In this document: positions 33,691 to 42,499 of the stretch, piece by piece
Layout: each line of letters opens with the position of its first letter
Numbering within the stretch: the first letter of the stretch is position 1
NCBI RefSeq assembly: GCF_029784155.1
Contig: NC_073693.1
Span: forward strand, 23,596,002 to 23,660,001
Source: Uranotaenia lowii
Taxonomy: Eukaryota > Arthropoda > Insecta > Diptera > Culicidae
DNA length: 64,000 nucleotides
Direction: 5' to 3'
Made by a program: the position numbers and the translations under genes
Notes under the pieces: model-generated
Database searches by the model: none
Told to the model about the DNA's origin: nothing
The model's input: the letters and a program-made list of their open reading frames with translations, nothing else

Positions 33691-35141
33691 CGAGAGAGAT
33701 AAACACTGAAATGAGGGGCCAAGTTTGCATCAATTGCTTTAAAAATGTCTTCACTATTGGAAGCATTGAGATTACAATGCCTCTTATTGATTCTGATACG
33801 TTGAAAAACGAAAAAATTCCATTCAGAATATCCGACAACTTGAAAAGTCCAGATTGGGAGGTTGATTCTGGTGAAACTACGTTGGGGTTGAAGCCACTAG
33901 AAGTTCCCGCTACTTCGGGTTTATACTGAGGTGTAATATTCATTTGGAATCCAGGAGGAGATGGTTTTTCTTTCTGTACAGTTGGCGCTTTTTGTCTTTC
34001 GACGACTGGAGGGCTTAACGTGACTATTTTTTTTTGGAACTCTGGTGTTCTTAGGAGCTGGTTTTGGACGTTTTCGGGAATTAGCAGTAAACACGACTGG
34101 AAGTTCTTCGTCGGCTGTGTCCGTGTCCACATTGTCAACTGGCAATACAGCAAAAATGTTACTCGAATGAGATTGGATCGGAGGCGCCGCGCCCTTTAAA
34201 ATGGCGGCATAAGACCGCCTTGACCGTTCCTTTAAAGAGCGCTTTTGGTTATCCCAGCGACTCTTAAATGCCTCACACGAAGAGATTTCATGGGGTGAGC
34301 CCCCGCAATAGACACATTTCTGTTCTATTGCTGAGCACGCTCCATCCCCATGATTCTCTCCGCATTTGGGGCACCGACGCTTGTTGCAGCAGTGCGATGC
34401 AGTGTGCCCCAACTTAATGCAATTTTTGCAATCCATTGGGCGAGGCACAAAGAGTCGCACGGGTAGCCTTAAAACTCCGTCAATCAAAACGTAGTGAGGG
34501 AGGGCGGTACCCGCAAAGGTCACACGAAATGATGCCGAAGGGGAGTACTTTTTAACTCCATTAACGACGGTGGCAGTTTGGAGTTGGCGGCAATCCAAGA
34601 TATCGACCGAAGTCGAATCGAGGCTCCTAAACTTACCAACGCCGTTGGATTTAACGTACTCCGCCTCTAGGCTCATCTCAGTGATCACGCCCTCGATCTC
34701 TACGTTTCGAGACGGGATGTAGACGTGATACTCTAGGTTTACGAATTTGCTGGCCACAATCTCATTTGCGGCTTTCCAGTTGGCCACCACAACGCGCAGC
34801 TTGTTCGGACGCAATTTCGTAACACTGGTTACAGAGGGCCACCTCGCCAGATCTTTGGTGATCTGAACCACATTTAGCTGTTTACCATTCGCTTTGGGCC
34901 GGATGAAAACCACCCATGGCCCAGAGGAAGATGAGCCCTCTGTATATTGTCGGAGCCGGGTGATTTTACTCTCAACTGAGGATGATGCAACATTGTCATC
35001 CATCCGAGAACAATTTGCATCTGAAGGACCAGCATCCACCGAATCCTCCAGATGCTCCTCATCTTCATAGGTGACATTCGCATCACCCCCAGTTGGAGGG
35101 TATAACCCCCCGCCTTCGCTCATATTTCTCAACGGGAACAC
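33683..35141 (-). pseudogene. LINE ORF1: gag-like RNA-binding protein, frameshifted
   Basis: Nucleic-acid-binding chaperone of the LINE ribonucleoprotein. The first frame (33921-35141, 406 codons) has an acidic N-terminus, an RRM-like central region (about residues 72-180) and three zinc knuckles: C-x2-C-x4-H-x4-C, C-x2-C-x3-H-x4-C and C-x2-C-x4-H-x4-C. A second frame (to 33683) carries a proline/glutamine-rich tail and a hydrophobic C-terminal segment. The frames separate at a run of nine A on the minus strand (34027-34035). With eight A the first frame would read into the second, so one extra base, real or from sequencing, explains the break. MSEGG at 35123 is an alternative start. The stop overlaps the ORF2 start by 8 nt. 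Confidence 0.85.
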
Positions 35142-35729
35142 GAATGCCCTCCGTGTTGAAAATATAAGCGAAGCACAAAATTGTCAAAATATATATATAT
35201 AAAAGGGAAATAAGATAGAAAAAGAAAAGAGAATAAAAAGAATGAAAAAGAACTCACAATTTTTTTTCAGCACTTTTTTAAAAGGTATTTTTTCCAGTGT
35301 CTATTGGTTTCTAAAACCACGTGGTCCTCCGTTGATCTTCCAAGATGGCGAAGAACCCAACCAAACGACCGCTGGACCGCTCCAAGTCCACTCGGCTACG
35401 GCAAACCACAACCGAACCCGTCGAGTCACCGCCCTGACGGTGTTGAAACCCGGATTTCCAGGGCGGACAGGTTGGCGCCTGTTAACGATTATGGCCCGGT
35501 TGATGTTGATGGTGACAAAATGCTGCTTCCAACGCCAAAACTTCGCACTTTTGTCAATTGTCCTTATAAGGAAATTCGGCAATTAACGACCGAATCAGCC
35601 ACAACAAATCACTCCGCGTGAAAAACTCACTTTAACTTAGCGAGAGATAAAATTAAAAAAAAAAAAAACACCCCGGCTCTGCAGTGAGCAAAAACGCGTC
35701 CGTACTGTGCGAGCCACTAGGATGGAATG
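35142..35729 (-). promoter_or_regulatory. LINE 5' UTR / internal promoter region
   Basis: 588 bp from the element's 5' end, which starts CATTCCATCC on the minus strand, to ORF1. It contains a long T run (complement at 35648-35663). I-type LINEs carry an internal RNA polymerase II promoter at their 5' end. None of its motifs is certain here. The short ORFs inside are not supported. Confidence 0.5.
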
Positions 35730-35742
35730 AGCCCAGAATGTT
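35730..35742. repeat. 13-bp target-site duplication, LINE 5' side
   Basis: Exact partner of 29837-29849 (AGCCCAGAATGTT). Confidence 0.9.
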
Positions 35743-36221
35743 ATGAAAACGTATATTTCAGAAGCATTCATCTCATTCCATAAGTAGTGGCTTTCACTTC
35801 AATGAATCTAGCTCAGGAATTCTGTTGTTGGACGCAAAATTTTTGAAATTATAGATTTAAGTTACATATTTGTTTTTTTTTTCTACGAAAATCATCAGTG
35901 AATCCAGAAAAAAACGATCTTTTTCTACGACATCTGAACTGACCAGACGTTTTGCTATGTGCAGTGAACATCCGGGCAAACTGGAACACACGTTTTTGTA
36001 TGGTAATCGCTTGCTAAAGTTATGTTTATCACAACCTTAAGTAGATATTTTTTTAAGAATTAACTCATCGTTAGTTATGTTTGTTAATTTTTTTTAAACG
36101 AACACACATAAGATCTCAGTGAAACTTCATGTTAAGGGGACCTAGTTTACTCAACTTTAAGTGCACCTTTCAAAGATATGATCTTACGAATTCGGAAATC
36201 ACCAGCACACAGAAAAAGTAC
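35743..36221. other. AT-rich unique DNA, nothing recognised
   Basis: Stretch between the LINE and the nested transposon block. No gene supported. Confidence 0.5.
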
Positions 36222-36333
36222 TACAGGGTGACAAGAAAGTCCGGTCACGCAGGAAATTCTCAATATTTCAAAAAATAAGAAAAAAATCTGAATTTCGCTT
36301 TCATAGCTTTATTCAGTAACTCATAAAGATACT

Positions 36334-36805
36334 TCACAGACGATATCTCAGAATTACACCACCTTTCTCTGATCGAACCAGCTTCAGACGTCTCGGAAAG
36401 TCGTCGCAAGCGGCGCGCACCTGCTCCGTCGGCATCTCGTCCCAGATTTTCGTGATAACTCGCTTGAATTGCTCCAAATTTGTTATTTTATAGTCGTCCA
36501 GTTTCGACATCATGTAGCCCCACACTAAATAATCCAGTGGATTCAGATCCGGAGAAGACAGAGGCCATTCATTCTTCGAAATGAAATCCGTCAAGTTTTC
36601 CTCACACCACGCCTGAACAACCTTTGCGGTGTGGGACGGGGCGCCATCTGTCTAGAAGCAAGACTGACGTCTTATTTTGGAACCGGGAAACATTCAGCTT
36701 GTCCGCAGGAGCTTGCTGGAGGCTCACACTCCAAACTCGATCATTTTGGGGATTGACTGTTTGCTCCAAAACGAACAGCTTCTCGTCCGAAAAAATAATC
36801 TCGTC
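36334..36805 (-). pseudogene. DD37D mariner-like transposase, broken
   Basis: Remnant of a DDE transposase on the minus strand. The first catalytic region (FSDEK, about 36775) is in one frame. The second (TDGAPSH, about 36625-36645) and third (SPDLNPLDY, near 36545) are in another, with exactly 37 residues between their catalytic Asp residues (DD37D spacing). An in-frame TAG lies just before TDGAPSH, and the segment normally found between the first and second Asp is mostly deleted with a frame change. The surviving ORF is 36334-36594 (86 codons). The errantivirus insertion cuts it just before FSDEK. It is non-functional. Confidence 0.88.
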
Positions 36806-36810
36806 ATCTG

Positions 36811-36814
36811 CGCG
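36811..36814. repeat. CGCG target-site duplication, left
   Basis: The 4 bp next to the LTR are repeated at 44982-44985. A 4-bp duplication is usual for errantivirus-type integrases. Confidence 0.85.
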
Positions 36815-37080
36815 AGTTAAGAATTCTGCCAGTGGGATTTCTTTTAAAAAAAGGTCTACACCTGACTACTGTTCAACTAAAACTGATTTTATTCAACTTG
36901 CTTCGGAAAGAACACACCTTTTACATTCATACATGTTACCAACTCGTGGAATGCCTACTCAGCGCTTCCATTGTGGGAATCGGTCGTCCTCGTTGCCGGT
37001 TGATGATACTCGATGCCGCTACTGATTCAGGTGACACCCAAAAAGCTGACTACGACGTCTGGCAGGAGACGGCGTTAACT
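36815..37080 (-). repeat. 3' LTR (266 bp)
   Basis: Same sequence as 44716-44981 by eye. It begins AGTTAA and ends TTAACT on the element strand. AATAAA (complement near 36885) is a candidate polyadenylation signal. Confidence 0.93.
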
Positions 37081-37092
37081 TGCCCTTCCTTA
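37081..37092 (-). promoter_or_regulatory. polypurine tract
   Basis: On the element strand, AAGGAAGGGCAA sits immediately before the 3' LTR. It is the expected second-strand primer of LTR elements. The TAA that ends the env-frame continuation overlaps it. Confidence 0.75.
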
Positions 37093-37293
37093 AAGATGAA
37101 CCTCCTGGTTCATGATATCCGCTATGGAAAGTGGTTTAAAATTTTCAATGCCTTTTCCTGATTCTAGATTTTCAACCTTTTCCTTGACATTTGGTGTGGT
37201 CTGTAGTTTAATATGTGCTGTTCTGTGAAAGAAAATACTGAAGAGAATAACGATAATTATAAGAGGAAGAAGAGTTATTCCTCCGAATATTGT
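37090..37293 (-). pseudogene. env membrane-anchor segment beyond a stop codon
   Basis: After the env stop (37294-37296) the same frame stays open for 67 codons to TAA at 37090-37092. Its first 20 or so codons (about 37228-37290) are strongly hydrophobic, Ile/Leu/Phe-rich, and followed by a charged tail. This is the pattern of a transmembrane anchor and cytoplasmic tail. The stop therefore separates the ectodomain from its anchor. Either the copy is env-defective or a truncated product is made. Confidence 0.75.
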
Positions 37294-38599
37294 TCAATGT
37301 GGGAAATGCAAGCTGTTGTTGTTTAGACGCAGGTAATCCAGATCTTTTCGAGCTTCTATGTGAAGCTTGTGGAGGTGTTCCATGCTCAGGTTTAGTACAT
37401 CACCAATTTTGGTAATGGAGATTCCGTCCAGTGGCAGGTGAAGGGGTATACCAATGACATTCCGGATTTTACTGGTGTATGAATTATTGTTGATTATCAA
37501 TGTACAATTTTCGTATTGTAGTAAATAAGATCCGTACAGGATCCTCTCAGCAGTAATACAATCGGATGATAGGGTAAAGTTATTTGCGGCGTTGATAAGT
37601 ATATGGTGCATATCAATCTGTACAACTTCGTGTTGTATCGGGTTTAATGTGTAGTTACAGATGGCTGCTTTTCCATCTAAGAGATTTGGTATGCATGTAG
37701 AATCAGCCACTTCAGTATCTTCAATATTATAGTTTGTTGGTTCTAACGTCTTGACGGTTAATTTTGCAGTTGGATGAATCAAGAGAAATTTCTTGGTTGT
37801 ATGGATTTGTTGATGGTTGTGAAGTATTGGGTAAACTCGGACTTTGCGGAAGGTTCGGGAATCCAGCTTTGGTATCTTTATGAAGAGTACGATTTCTTGA
37901 TGGTTGGTAGCTATCGACGTCTTGGCGTAGTTGACTGCTTCTGACGAGGAGTGAATTGTAACGTTCTGATCTTCTAAATCCTTCCTTAACATGTCTAATT
38001 CGTTCTTAGTCAAAACTTTTTCATTTAAAATCCCTAGCTTAGCTAACATTATAGTATCGATTATATTATTTATCATTTCATTAAGATTTTTGAGATTGAA
38101 CAAAATATTGATAGAATACAATTCTGACGATTTTGATTTAAACAGTCGGATAGCGTCTTTAGTTTTGTGTACTGATTCTTTTATTTGCAAAGACATTTCT
38201 TTATTAACTTTTACTTGTTCATTATTGTTGTAAATGAGATTATTGATGCTAGAGTTTATCATCCTTAAATCGTTTGCATCGGGAGTTCCCGCTATAAATT
38301 TCCAAACGGTTCCTACAGCATCCCATCTTTTCTGTCTCTTAGTAGGGATTATGTTTCTGAGTGAAGTATCAATTTCATCAAATTTCTCAAGTATAATTTT
38401 TGAAAACTGGTTTGCTTCAATTTCATTAAATTTGATCTTCAAATCCATTACATGGGTACGTATTGCTTCTATGTTAAAATGGTGTATGTAATATATGGAT
38501 TGATGTTGTATCCTTGCTGTTCCTATCTCGTACACGAAAATTGGTTGGTCCAGTCTTTTTATGTCGAATGTCCATGTCTGCACCGTAAGTGTCAGGAAT
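37294..38599 (-). CDS. env: errantivirus Env (F-like fusion glycoprotein), anchor lost
   Basis: About 430 codons. The frame has no ATG (the apparent first codon at 38583 is GTG) and is the same frame as pol. A strong splice acceptor ending TTTCAG lies at 38600-38602 on the minus strand, so Env is probably translated from a spliced mRNA with an upstream start, as known for gypsy. RQKR (83-86 counting from the GTG) is a furin-type cleavage motif, followed by a moderately hydrophobic segment. Helical heptad-rich regions follow, then a Cys- and Asn-X-Ser/Thr-rich C-terminal half with several potential glycosylation sites. The family mediates membrane fusion. A TGA ends the protein just before the membrane anchor, so surface retention would be lost. 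Confidence 0.85.
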
Positions 38600-38617
38600 C
38601 TGAAAGAGTGAAATAAG
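38600..38617 (-). promoter_or_regulatory. probable env splice acceptor
   Basis: Pyrimidine-rich TTATTTCACTCTTTCAG on the element strand, just after the pol stop (38635-38637). Downstream, the env frame is open but lacks an ATG. Subgenomic spliced env RNA is established for gypsy-type errantiviruses. Confidence 0.6.
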
Positions 38618-38634
38618 GTTTTTATAAGTCTCGT

Positions 38635-41600
38635 CTAAAATTTCCTTATTTTTATGTCGTTTTTGTGAATACGTCTGCCGTCAGTTGTTTTAACAGTACT
38701 CTTATTAACTTTGTCTATCTTAATTTTCTTGTACCTAGGTACCGTTTCAACTCTACGTCTAGTCTTTTCGAAAGCATTTGTCCCTTCTATGATGTGTTTA
38801 TATTTTGTCTTACGATTATGGTATTTTAAGTCTTTCGTTTGTTTCGTCAATAAATTTTTATAAACAGTCTCGATTATGTGTGAACTCTGTGAGCTTGGTA
38901 TAACGATTTCGTATGGGGTATATTTAGTGGAAGAGTGGATAGTGTGGTTATACTTGACTATTGAAATTTCCATTAATTGTTCAGGTGGTTTTGTCGGATT
39001 TTCTCTCTTCGTGATTCGATAAATTTCCAAAATCGTGGAATGGAACCGTTCTACAACGCCATTCATTTCGCTTCGCCCAGTTGCCACAATATAAGGCGTT
39101 ATTTGATTGGTGTTATAGAAGTGTACTAGATCCCCTGTCATAAACGATTTTTCTTGATCCATGACCAAAGTTTCGGGAAATTTGAATTTGGATAACACCT
39201 CTTTTACAGCAGGCACGAGGTCTACTGCAGCTCGAGACTGGATTAAATAAGCTTGAGCATATTTTGAAAATTTATCGACATACGTTAAATACTGGAGATT
39301 GTCTATGAAAAGAATGTCTATATGAGCTATTTGAAATGGTTGATTTGGCATGGGAGTTTTTTGTAAAGGAAAGTGGATAGGGTTTCGATCATATTTGTTT
39401 TCGTGGCATAATTGACAATTTGTTACGAATTCATGCAATTTTTGAGAAAGCTTTGGGAAATAAAACCTCCTCAAAATTTGCCACTTATTTTCTTCTGCAC
39501 CCCGGTGTGCACGACAATGTTCCTTTTTAATAACGTTCCATTGTTTGTCCTCCTCCTGGATGTCGTGAAGTTGTTTTTGCGAAAAACGGATTTTTAACAT
39601 ATTTTGGTTTCCGAAATGCTTTCTATATACTTCTTGTAATTTACCCATGATTTCTTCCGTTGTTAAAAGTCCGTTTAACTTACTGGTGTCAAAATGATTT
39701 TTCAGAACCTGCAAAAGTGAATTTTCATTAATATCTTTGATAAATACATTGATTCTAGTAAAATTTTCAAATGGTTTTTCTATTGTCACTTGATCCGGTC
39801 CTTGGTTTAAAATTACTTGATGTCTAAATACATTGATTGGCACATCAACAGATTTTATATAAAAATGTTGGCTGTTATCCGCTGAATGCTGCGTACCAGT
39901 CATTGAACAAACTATCCGGCTCAGGGCATCCGCGACTACGTTACTCTTACCTGGTTTATATTGGATGGAATAGTCATGCTCTTCTAGATATGCCTTCCAA
40001 CGCTTTAGCTTTGCGTTGGTGTTTTTCGGAGAAAGTGAGAAAGTTAATGGTTGGTGATCTGTGAGGATAGTGAATTTTGAACCATATAAATAGTTTCGAA
40101 AAGTTTGTAGGGCCCAATAGATGGCTAACATTTCTTTTTCCGGAACGGAGGACCCTTCTTCTGTTTTGGAAAGAGTTCTTGAGGCGAAGTGAATCGGCTT
40201 ATCTTTACCTATATTACCTTGTGATAAGACAGCTCCGATAGCATAGTCGGAGGCATCTGTCGTGAGTAAAAACGGTTTATTGAAGTCAGGGTAAATTAAG
40301 ACGTCAGATGATGTGATAATTTTTCTCATCTTCCTAAAACAAAACTTCTCTGCCTCGTTTAGTTTAATTTTTTTATTTGATGTACATCCTTCCCCTCTCA
40401 GAAGGTTTGTAAGGGGTTTTGCTATCTTTGCAATGTCCTTCACAAACCGTCTGTAATACCCCATCATTCCTAAGAATGATCTCAGCTCCTTGATTGATGA
40501 CGGTTCTGGGTAGTTTTCGATAATCTCAATTTTCTTAATGTTCGGCTTAATTCCATCGGACGTTATCACGTATCCGAGAAATTCAATTTCATTGCGTAGG
40601 AACTCAGACTTATCCAATTGAATTTTTAAATTGGCATCGTTCAGAGCTTTCAAAATTATTTCCAAGTTATTAAGTGCTTCTTCGAGTGTTCTGCCAAAAA
40701 TGATAACGTCATCAATGTAGACGTAACATATTTTACCAATATGCTTCCTCAAAACGTCATCGATTGCTCGTTGAAATATTGCAGGAGCATTTTTGAGGCC
40801 AAATGGCATACGAGTGAACTCGTATTTGCCATTATTTATCGAGAATGCTGTTTTCTCGACGTCACTCTTCTTCATGTTTATCTGGTGAAAACCAGACGCT
40901 AAGTCGAGAGTTATAAAGTACTTTTGGCCTTTCAACTGATCAATAACATAATTTATTTCAGGCATAGGATACCTGTCCGAAATTGTTTTTTCATTTAACT
41001 TTCGGTAATCTACTACCATCCGAAATTTCCTTTCGCCTGAGGCGTCAGATTTTTTTGGAACAATCCAAACAGGCGATGTCCATGCTGATCTCGAAGGCCG
41101 TATAATTCCATCCTGCAAAAGCTTTTCGATTTGCTTGTTCACCTCTTCCGTGTAGGCAGCAGGGTATGGATAAACCTTTTGATGAATTGGAATATCATCA
41201 ACAGTGTTAATTGCACATTCCACTATCGTGCTGCAAGTTAATTTTTGATCCGGTTTATGGAATGCTTCTCTATGTCGCTGTAGCACTTCTAAAAGTTTAT
41301 TTTTTTCGTTGGGTGAAAGATGAGACGTGCGAAACGTTTGCTCGGTGTTATTTTGCCGAGGTACTAAGTTTGTTTTATGAGGTACCGTCGGTTGAGATAA
41401 ACTGTTTGTTGTTTTGGTAGAGGCGCTTTGTTTGGGATAGTATTGCTGGAGCGGGATATTTATTGTTTGGTTTTCTCTACTCAGCTGCAACATGTTCTTA
41501 GAAAAATCTATTTGTGCATTTAAGGAGCATAGAATTCCAGTTCCAATTATCCCATGAAAAAATGGGTGAAAGTCGTGTAGTAGAAACTGAGCAATGTAAT

Positions 41601-41835
41601 TTATCCTGGGCTGGAAAAAATTAATATCAATCGCTGTGTCCGCATTGAATTTGCCATTAGCACTTCCTATGTTATTTGCTGTAAAGCAGTACGGTTTAGA
41701 AAGTGAATAATTATATGCTAACATTGGATGAATGAGGTTTATGTTGGCACCGGTATCAATTAGGAAGGGGAAATCTCCTATATTTGTTTTAAGATTAATA
41801 TATGGCAGAGTTGGAATTACCAACTCGGGAGCCAT
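38635..41835 (-). CDS. pol: errantivirus Pol: protease / RT / RNase H / integrase
   Basis: A 1066-codon frame counted from its first ATG; natural entry is probably by -1 frameshift from gag at 41838-41844. Aspartic protease: DTGA (27-30). Reverse transcriptase (about 215-430): ITLDLASGF with Asp311, and YIDD (373-376). RNase H: Asp527 in TTDASD, an EKEML segment (about 566), and LTDHQ with Asp593. Integrase: HHCC zinc finger (His773, His777, Cys807, Cys810) and catalytic Asp840, Asp893 and Glu929 with 35 residues between the last two. The C-terminus is basic. No internal stop and all catalytic residues present, so Pol may be functional. The domain order is that of Ty3/gypsy. Confidence 0.95.
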   Translation of the reverse strand: MAPELVIPTLPYINLKTNIGDFPFLIDTGANINLIHPMLAYNYSLSKPYCFTANNIGSANGKFNADTAIDINFFQPRINYIAQFLLHDFHPFFHGIIGTGILCSLNAQIDFSKNMLQLSRENQTINIPLQQYYPKQSASTKTTNSLSQPTVPHKTNLVPRQNNTEQTFRTSHLSPNEKNKLLEVLQRHREAFHKPDQKLTCSTIVECAINTVDDIPIHQKVYPYPAAYTEEVNKQIEKLLQDGIIRPSRSAWTSPVWIVPKKSDASGERKFRMVVDYRKLNEKTISDRYPMPEINYVIDQLKGQKYFITLDLASGFHQINMKKSDVEKTAFSINNGKYEFTRMPFGLKNAPAIFQRAIDDVLRKHIGKICYVYIDDVIIFGRTLEEALNNLEIILKALNDANLKIQLDKSEFLRNEIEFLGYVITSDGIKPNIKKIEIIENYPEPSSIKELRSFLGMMGYYRRFVKDIAKIAKPLTNLLRGEGCTSNKKIKLNEAEKFCFRKMRKIITSSDVLIYPDFNKPFLLTTDASDYAIGAVLSQGNIGKDKPIHFASRTLSKTEEGSSVPEKEMLAIYWALQTFRNYLYGSKFTILTDHQPLTFSLSPKNTNAKLKRWKAYLEEHDYSIQYKPGKSNVVADALSRIVCSMTGTQHSADNSQHFYIKSVDVPINVFRHQVILNQGPDQVTIEKPFENFTRINVFIKDINENSLLQVLKNHFDTSKLNGLLTTEEIMGKLQEVYRKHFGNQNMLKIRFSQKQLHDIQEEDKQWNVIKKEHCRAHRGAEENKWQILRRFYFPKLSQKLHEFVTNCQLCHENKYDRNPIHFPLQKTPMPNQPFQIAHIDILFIDNLQYLTYVDKFSKYAQAYLIQSRAAVDLVPAVKEVLSKFKFPETLVMDQEKSFMTGDLVHFYNTNQITPYIVATGRSEMNGVVERFHSTILEIYRITKRENPTKPPEQLMEISIVKYNHTIHSSTKYTPYEIVIPSSQSSHIIETVYKNLLTKQTKDLKYHNRKTKYKHIIEGTNAFEKTRRRVETVPRYKKIKIDKVNKSTVKTTDGRRIHKNDIKIRKF

Positions 41836-42491
41836 TCTAAAAAATTTGCCTCCTGTGGCTCAGGATTGGCAACCTCAGATTGATTGTTCTGTTTTCCTGT
41901 TTCAGGTGCTAGTTGATCAAATTCTTGGTATGAGTCATCGTAGTAACTGTTCTCCCAGTACTGACTATCATATCCATAATTGTAATCTTCATCATAATAT
42001 TCGGGATAGGGGCTAACGGCTGCAAGCGGGTGCGCTTGTCTTTTAAAATTGTTTTGTTGTGTTGAAGGAGGGTGCGGGCGTTTCATATTCATCATCGGTC
42101 GATTACCGTAATTGAGGGCTCGCGTTTGTTGACTGGGGTCAACTTCCATGGGCTCTGGTCTATAAGATGCGTTGTTTTGAAATGGATTTTGCCCAAAGGG
42201 ATTATTTTGGCGATTGTTTTGGAATGGATTCTGTCTGAATGGATTATTTTGCGGGTGTGAGCGAAATGGGTTATTTTGCAATTGATTTTGGAATGGGAAA
42301 CCTCGAGCATGCTGCAAATTATTTTGAAATGGATTCATAGATTGTCTCCTTGGTGGAATAGGAGGTGGAAAAAATAACTTTGGTTGGATCTGTACTTTTG
42401 GTGGAATTTCTGGAAGAGCACGGGGTTTTGGAACTGGTTGCCCACCTAATTCATTCCTGAATGGTGCGGATCTCATATCCAAATTATGATA
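41817..42491 (-). CDS. gag: errantivirus Gag, C-terminal part
   Basis: Second half of gag, downstream of the hAT insertion; it ends at TAA 41817-41819. It starts with a proline-rich stretch. Then come six NPF tripeptides in a Asn/Gln/Arg-rich region, and a Tyr/Asp/Glu-rich acidic tail. No CCHC zinc knuckle is present, which is common in errantivirus Gag. NPF is the known EH-domain ligand, so repeated NPF could recruit endocytic adaptors; this is inference. The open frame continues into the hAT up to 42899, a chance chimera. The reading frame on both sides of the hAT is the same. Confidence 0.85.
   Translation of the reverse strand, partial: YHNLDMRSAPFRNELGGQPVPKPRALPEIPPKVQIQPKLFFPPPIPPRRQSMNPFQNNLQHARGFPFQNQLQNNPFRSHPQNNPFRQNPFQNNRQNNPFGQNPFQNNASYRPEPMEVDPSQQTRALNYGNRPMMNMKRPHPPSTQQNNFKRQAHPLAAVSPYPEYYDEDYNYGYDSQYWENSYYDDSYQEFDQLAPETGKQNNQSEVANPEPQEANFLEWLPSW
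41838..41844 (-). promoter_or_regulatory. -1 ribosomal frameshift site U-UUU-UUA
   Basis: On the element strand, gag reads AAT TTT TTA GAA. The heptamer T-TTT-TTA fits X-XXY-YYZ in the gag frame. A -1 shift enters the pol frame, which has no stop between this point and the first pol ATG (41833-41835). The gag stop follows 19 nt after the heptamer. U-UUU-UUA is a well-established slippery sequence. The downstream RNA structure was not examined. Confidence 0.75.
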
Positions 42492-42499
42492 TTCTATAC
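42492..42499. repeat. 8-bp hAT target duplication, left
   Basis: TTCTATAC, exactly repeated at 43573-43580. An 8-bp duplication is diagnostic of hAT transposases. Confidence 0.92.

Larger units (their letters stand above)
29850..35729 (-). mobile_element. full-length I-type non-LTR retrotransposon (LINE)
   Basis: A 5,880-bp element on the minus strand, bounded by the 13-bp duplication. In element order it has a 5' UTR (35142-35729), ORF1 (33683-35141, frameshifted), ORF2 (30007-33690), a 3' UTR with AATAAA (complement at about 29870-29876) and an A tail (T run 29850-29861). ORF2 joins APE-type endonuclease, reverse transcriptase, RNase H and a C-terminal CCHC motif. That architecture belongs to the I group of LINEs; the precise clade is inferred. 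A truncated relative lies at 16386-16620. The full length and clean duplication indicate a fairly recent insertion. Confidence 0.92.

Noticed and set aside
36624..37161. Plus-strand ORFs across the 3' LTR (similar ORFs at 44583-45017)
   Set aside because: They are the antisense of the LTR and the transposase relic; their repetition reflects the LTR pair, not a gene family.
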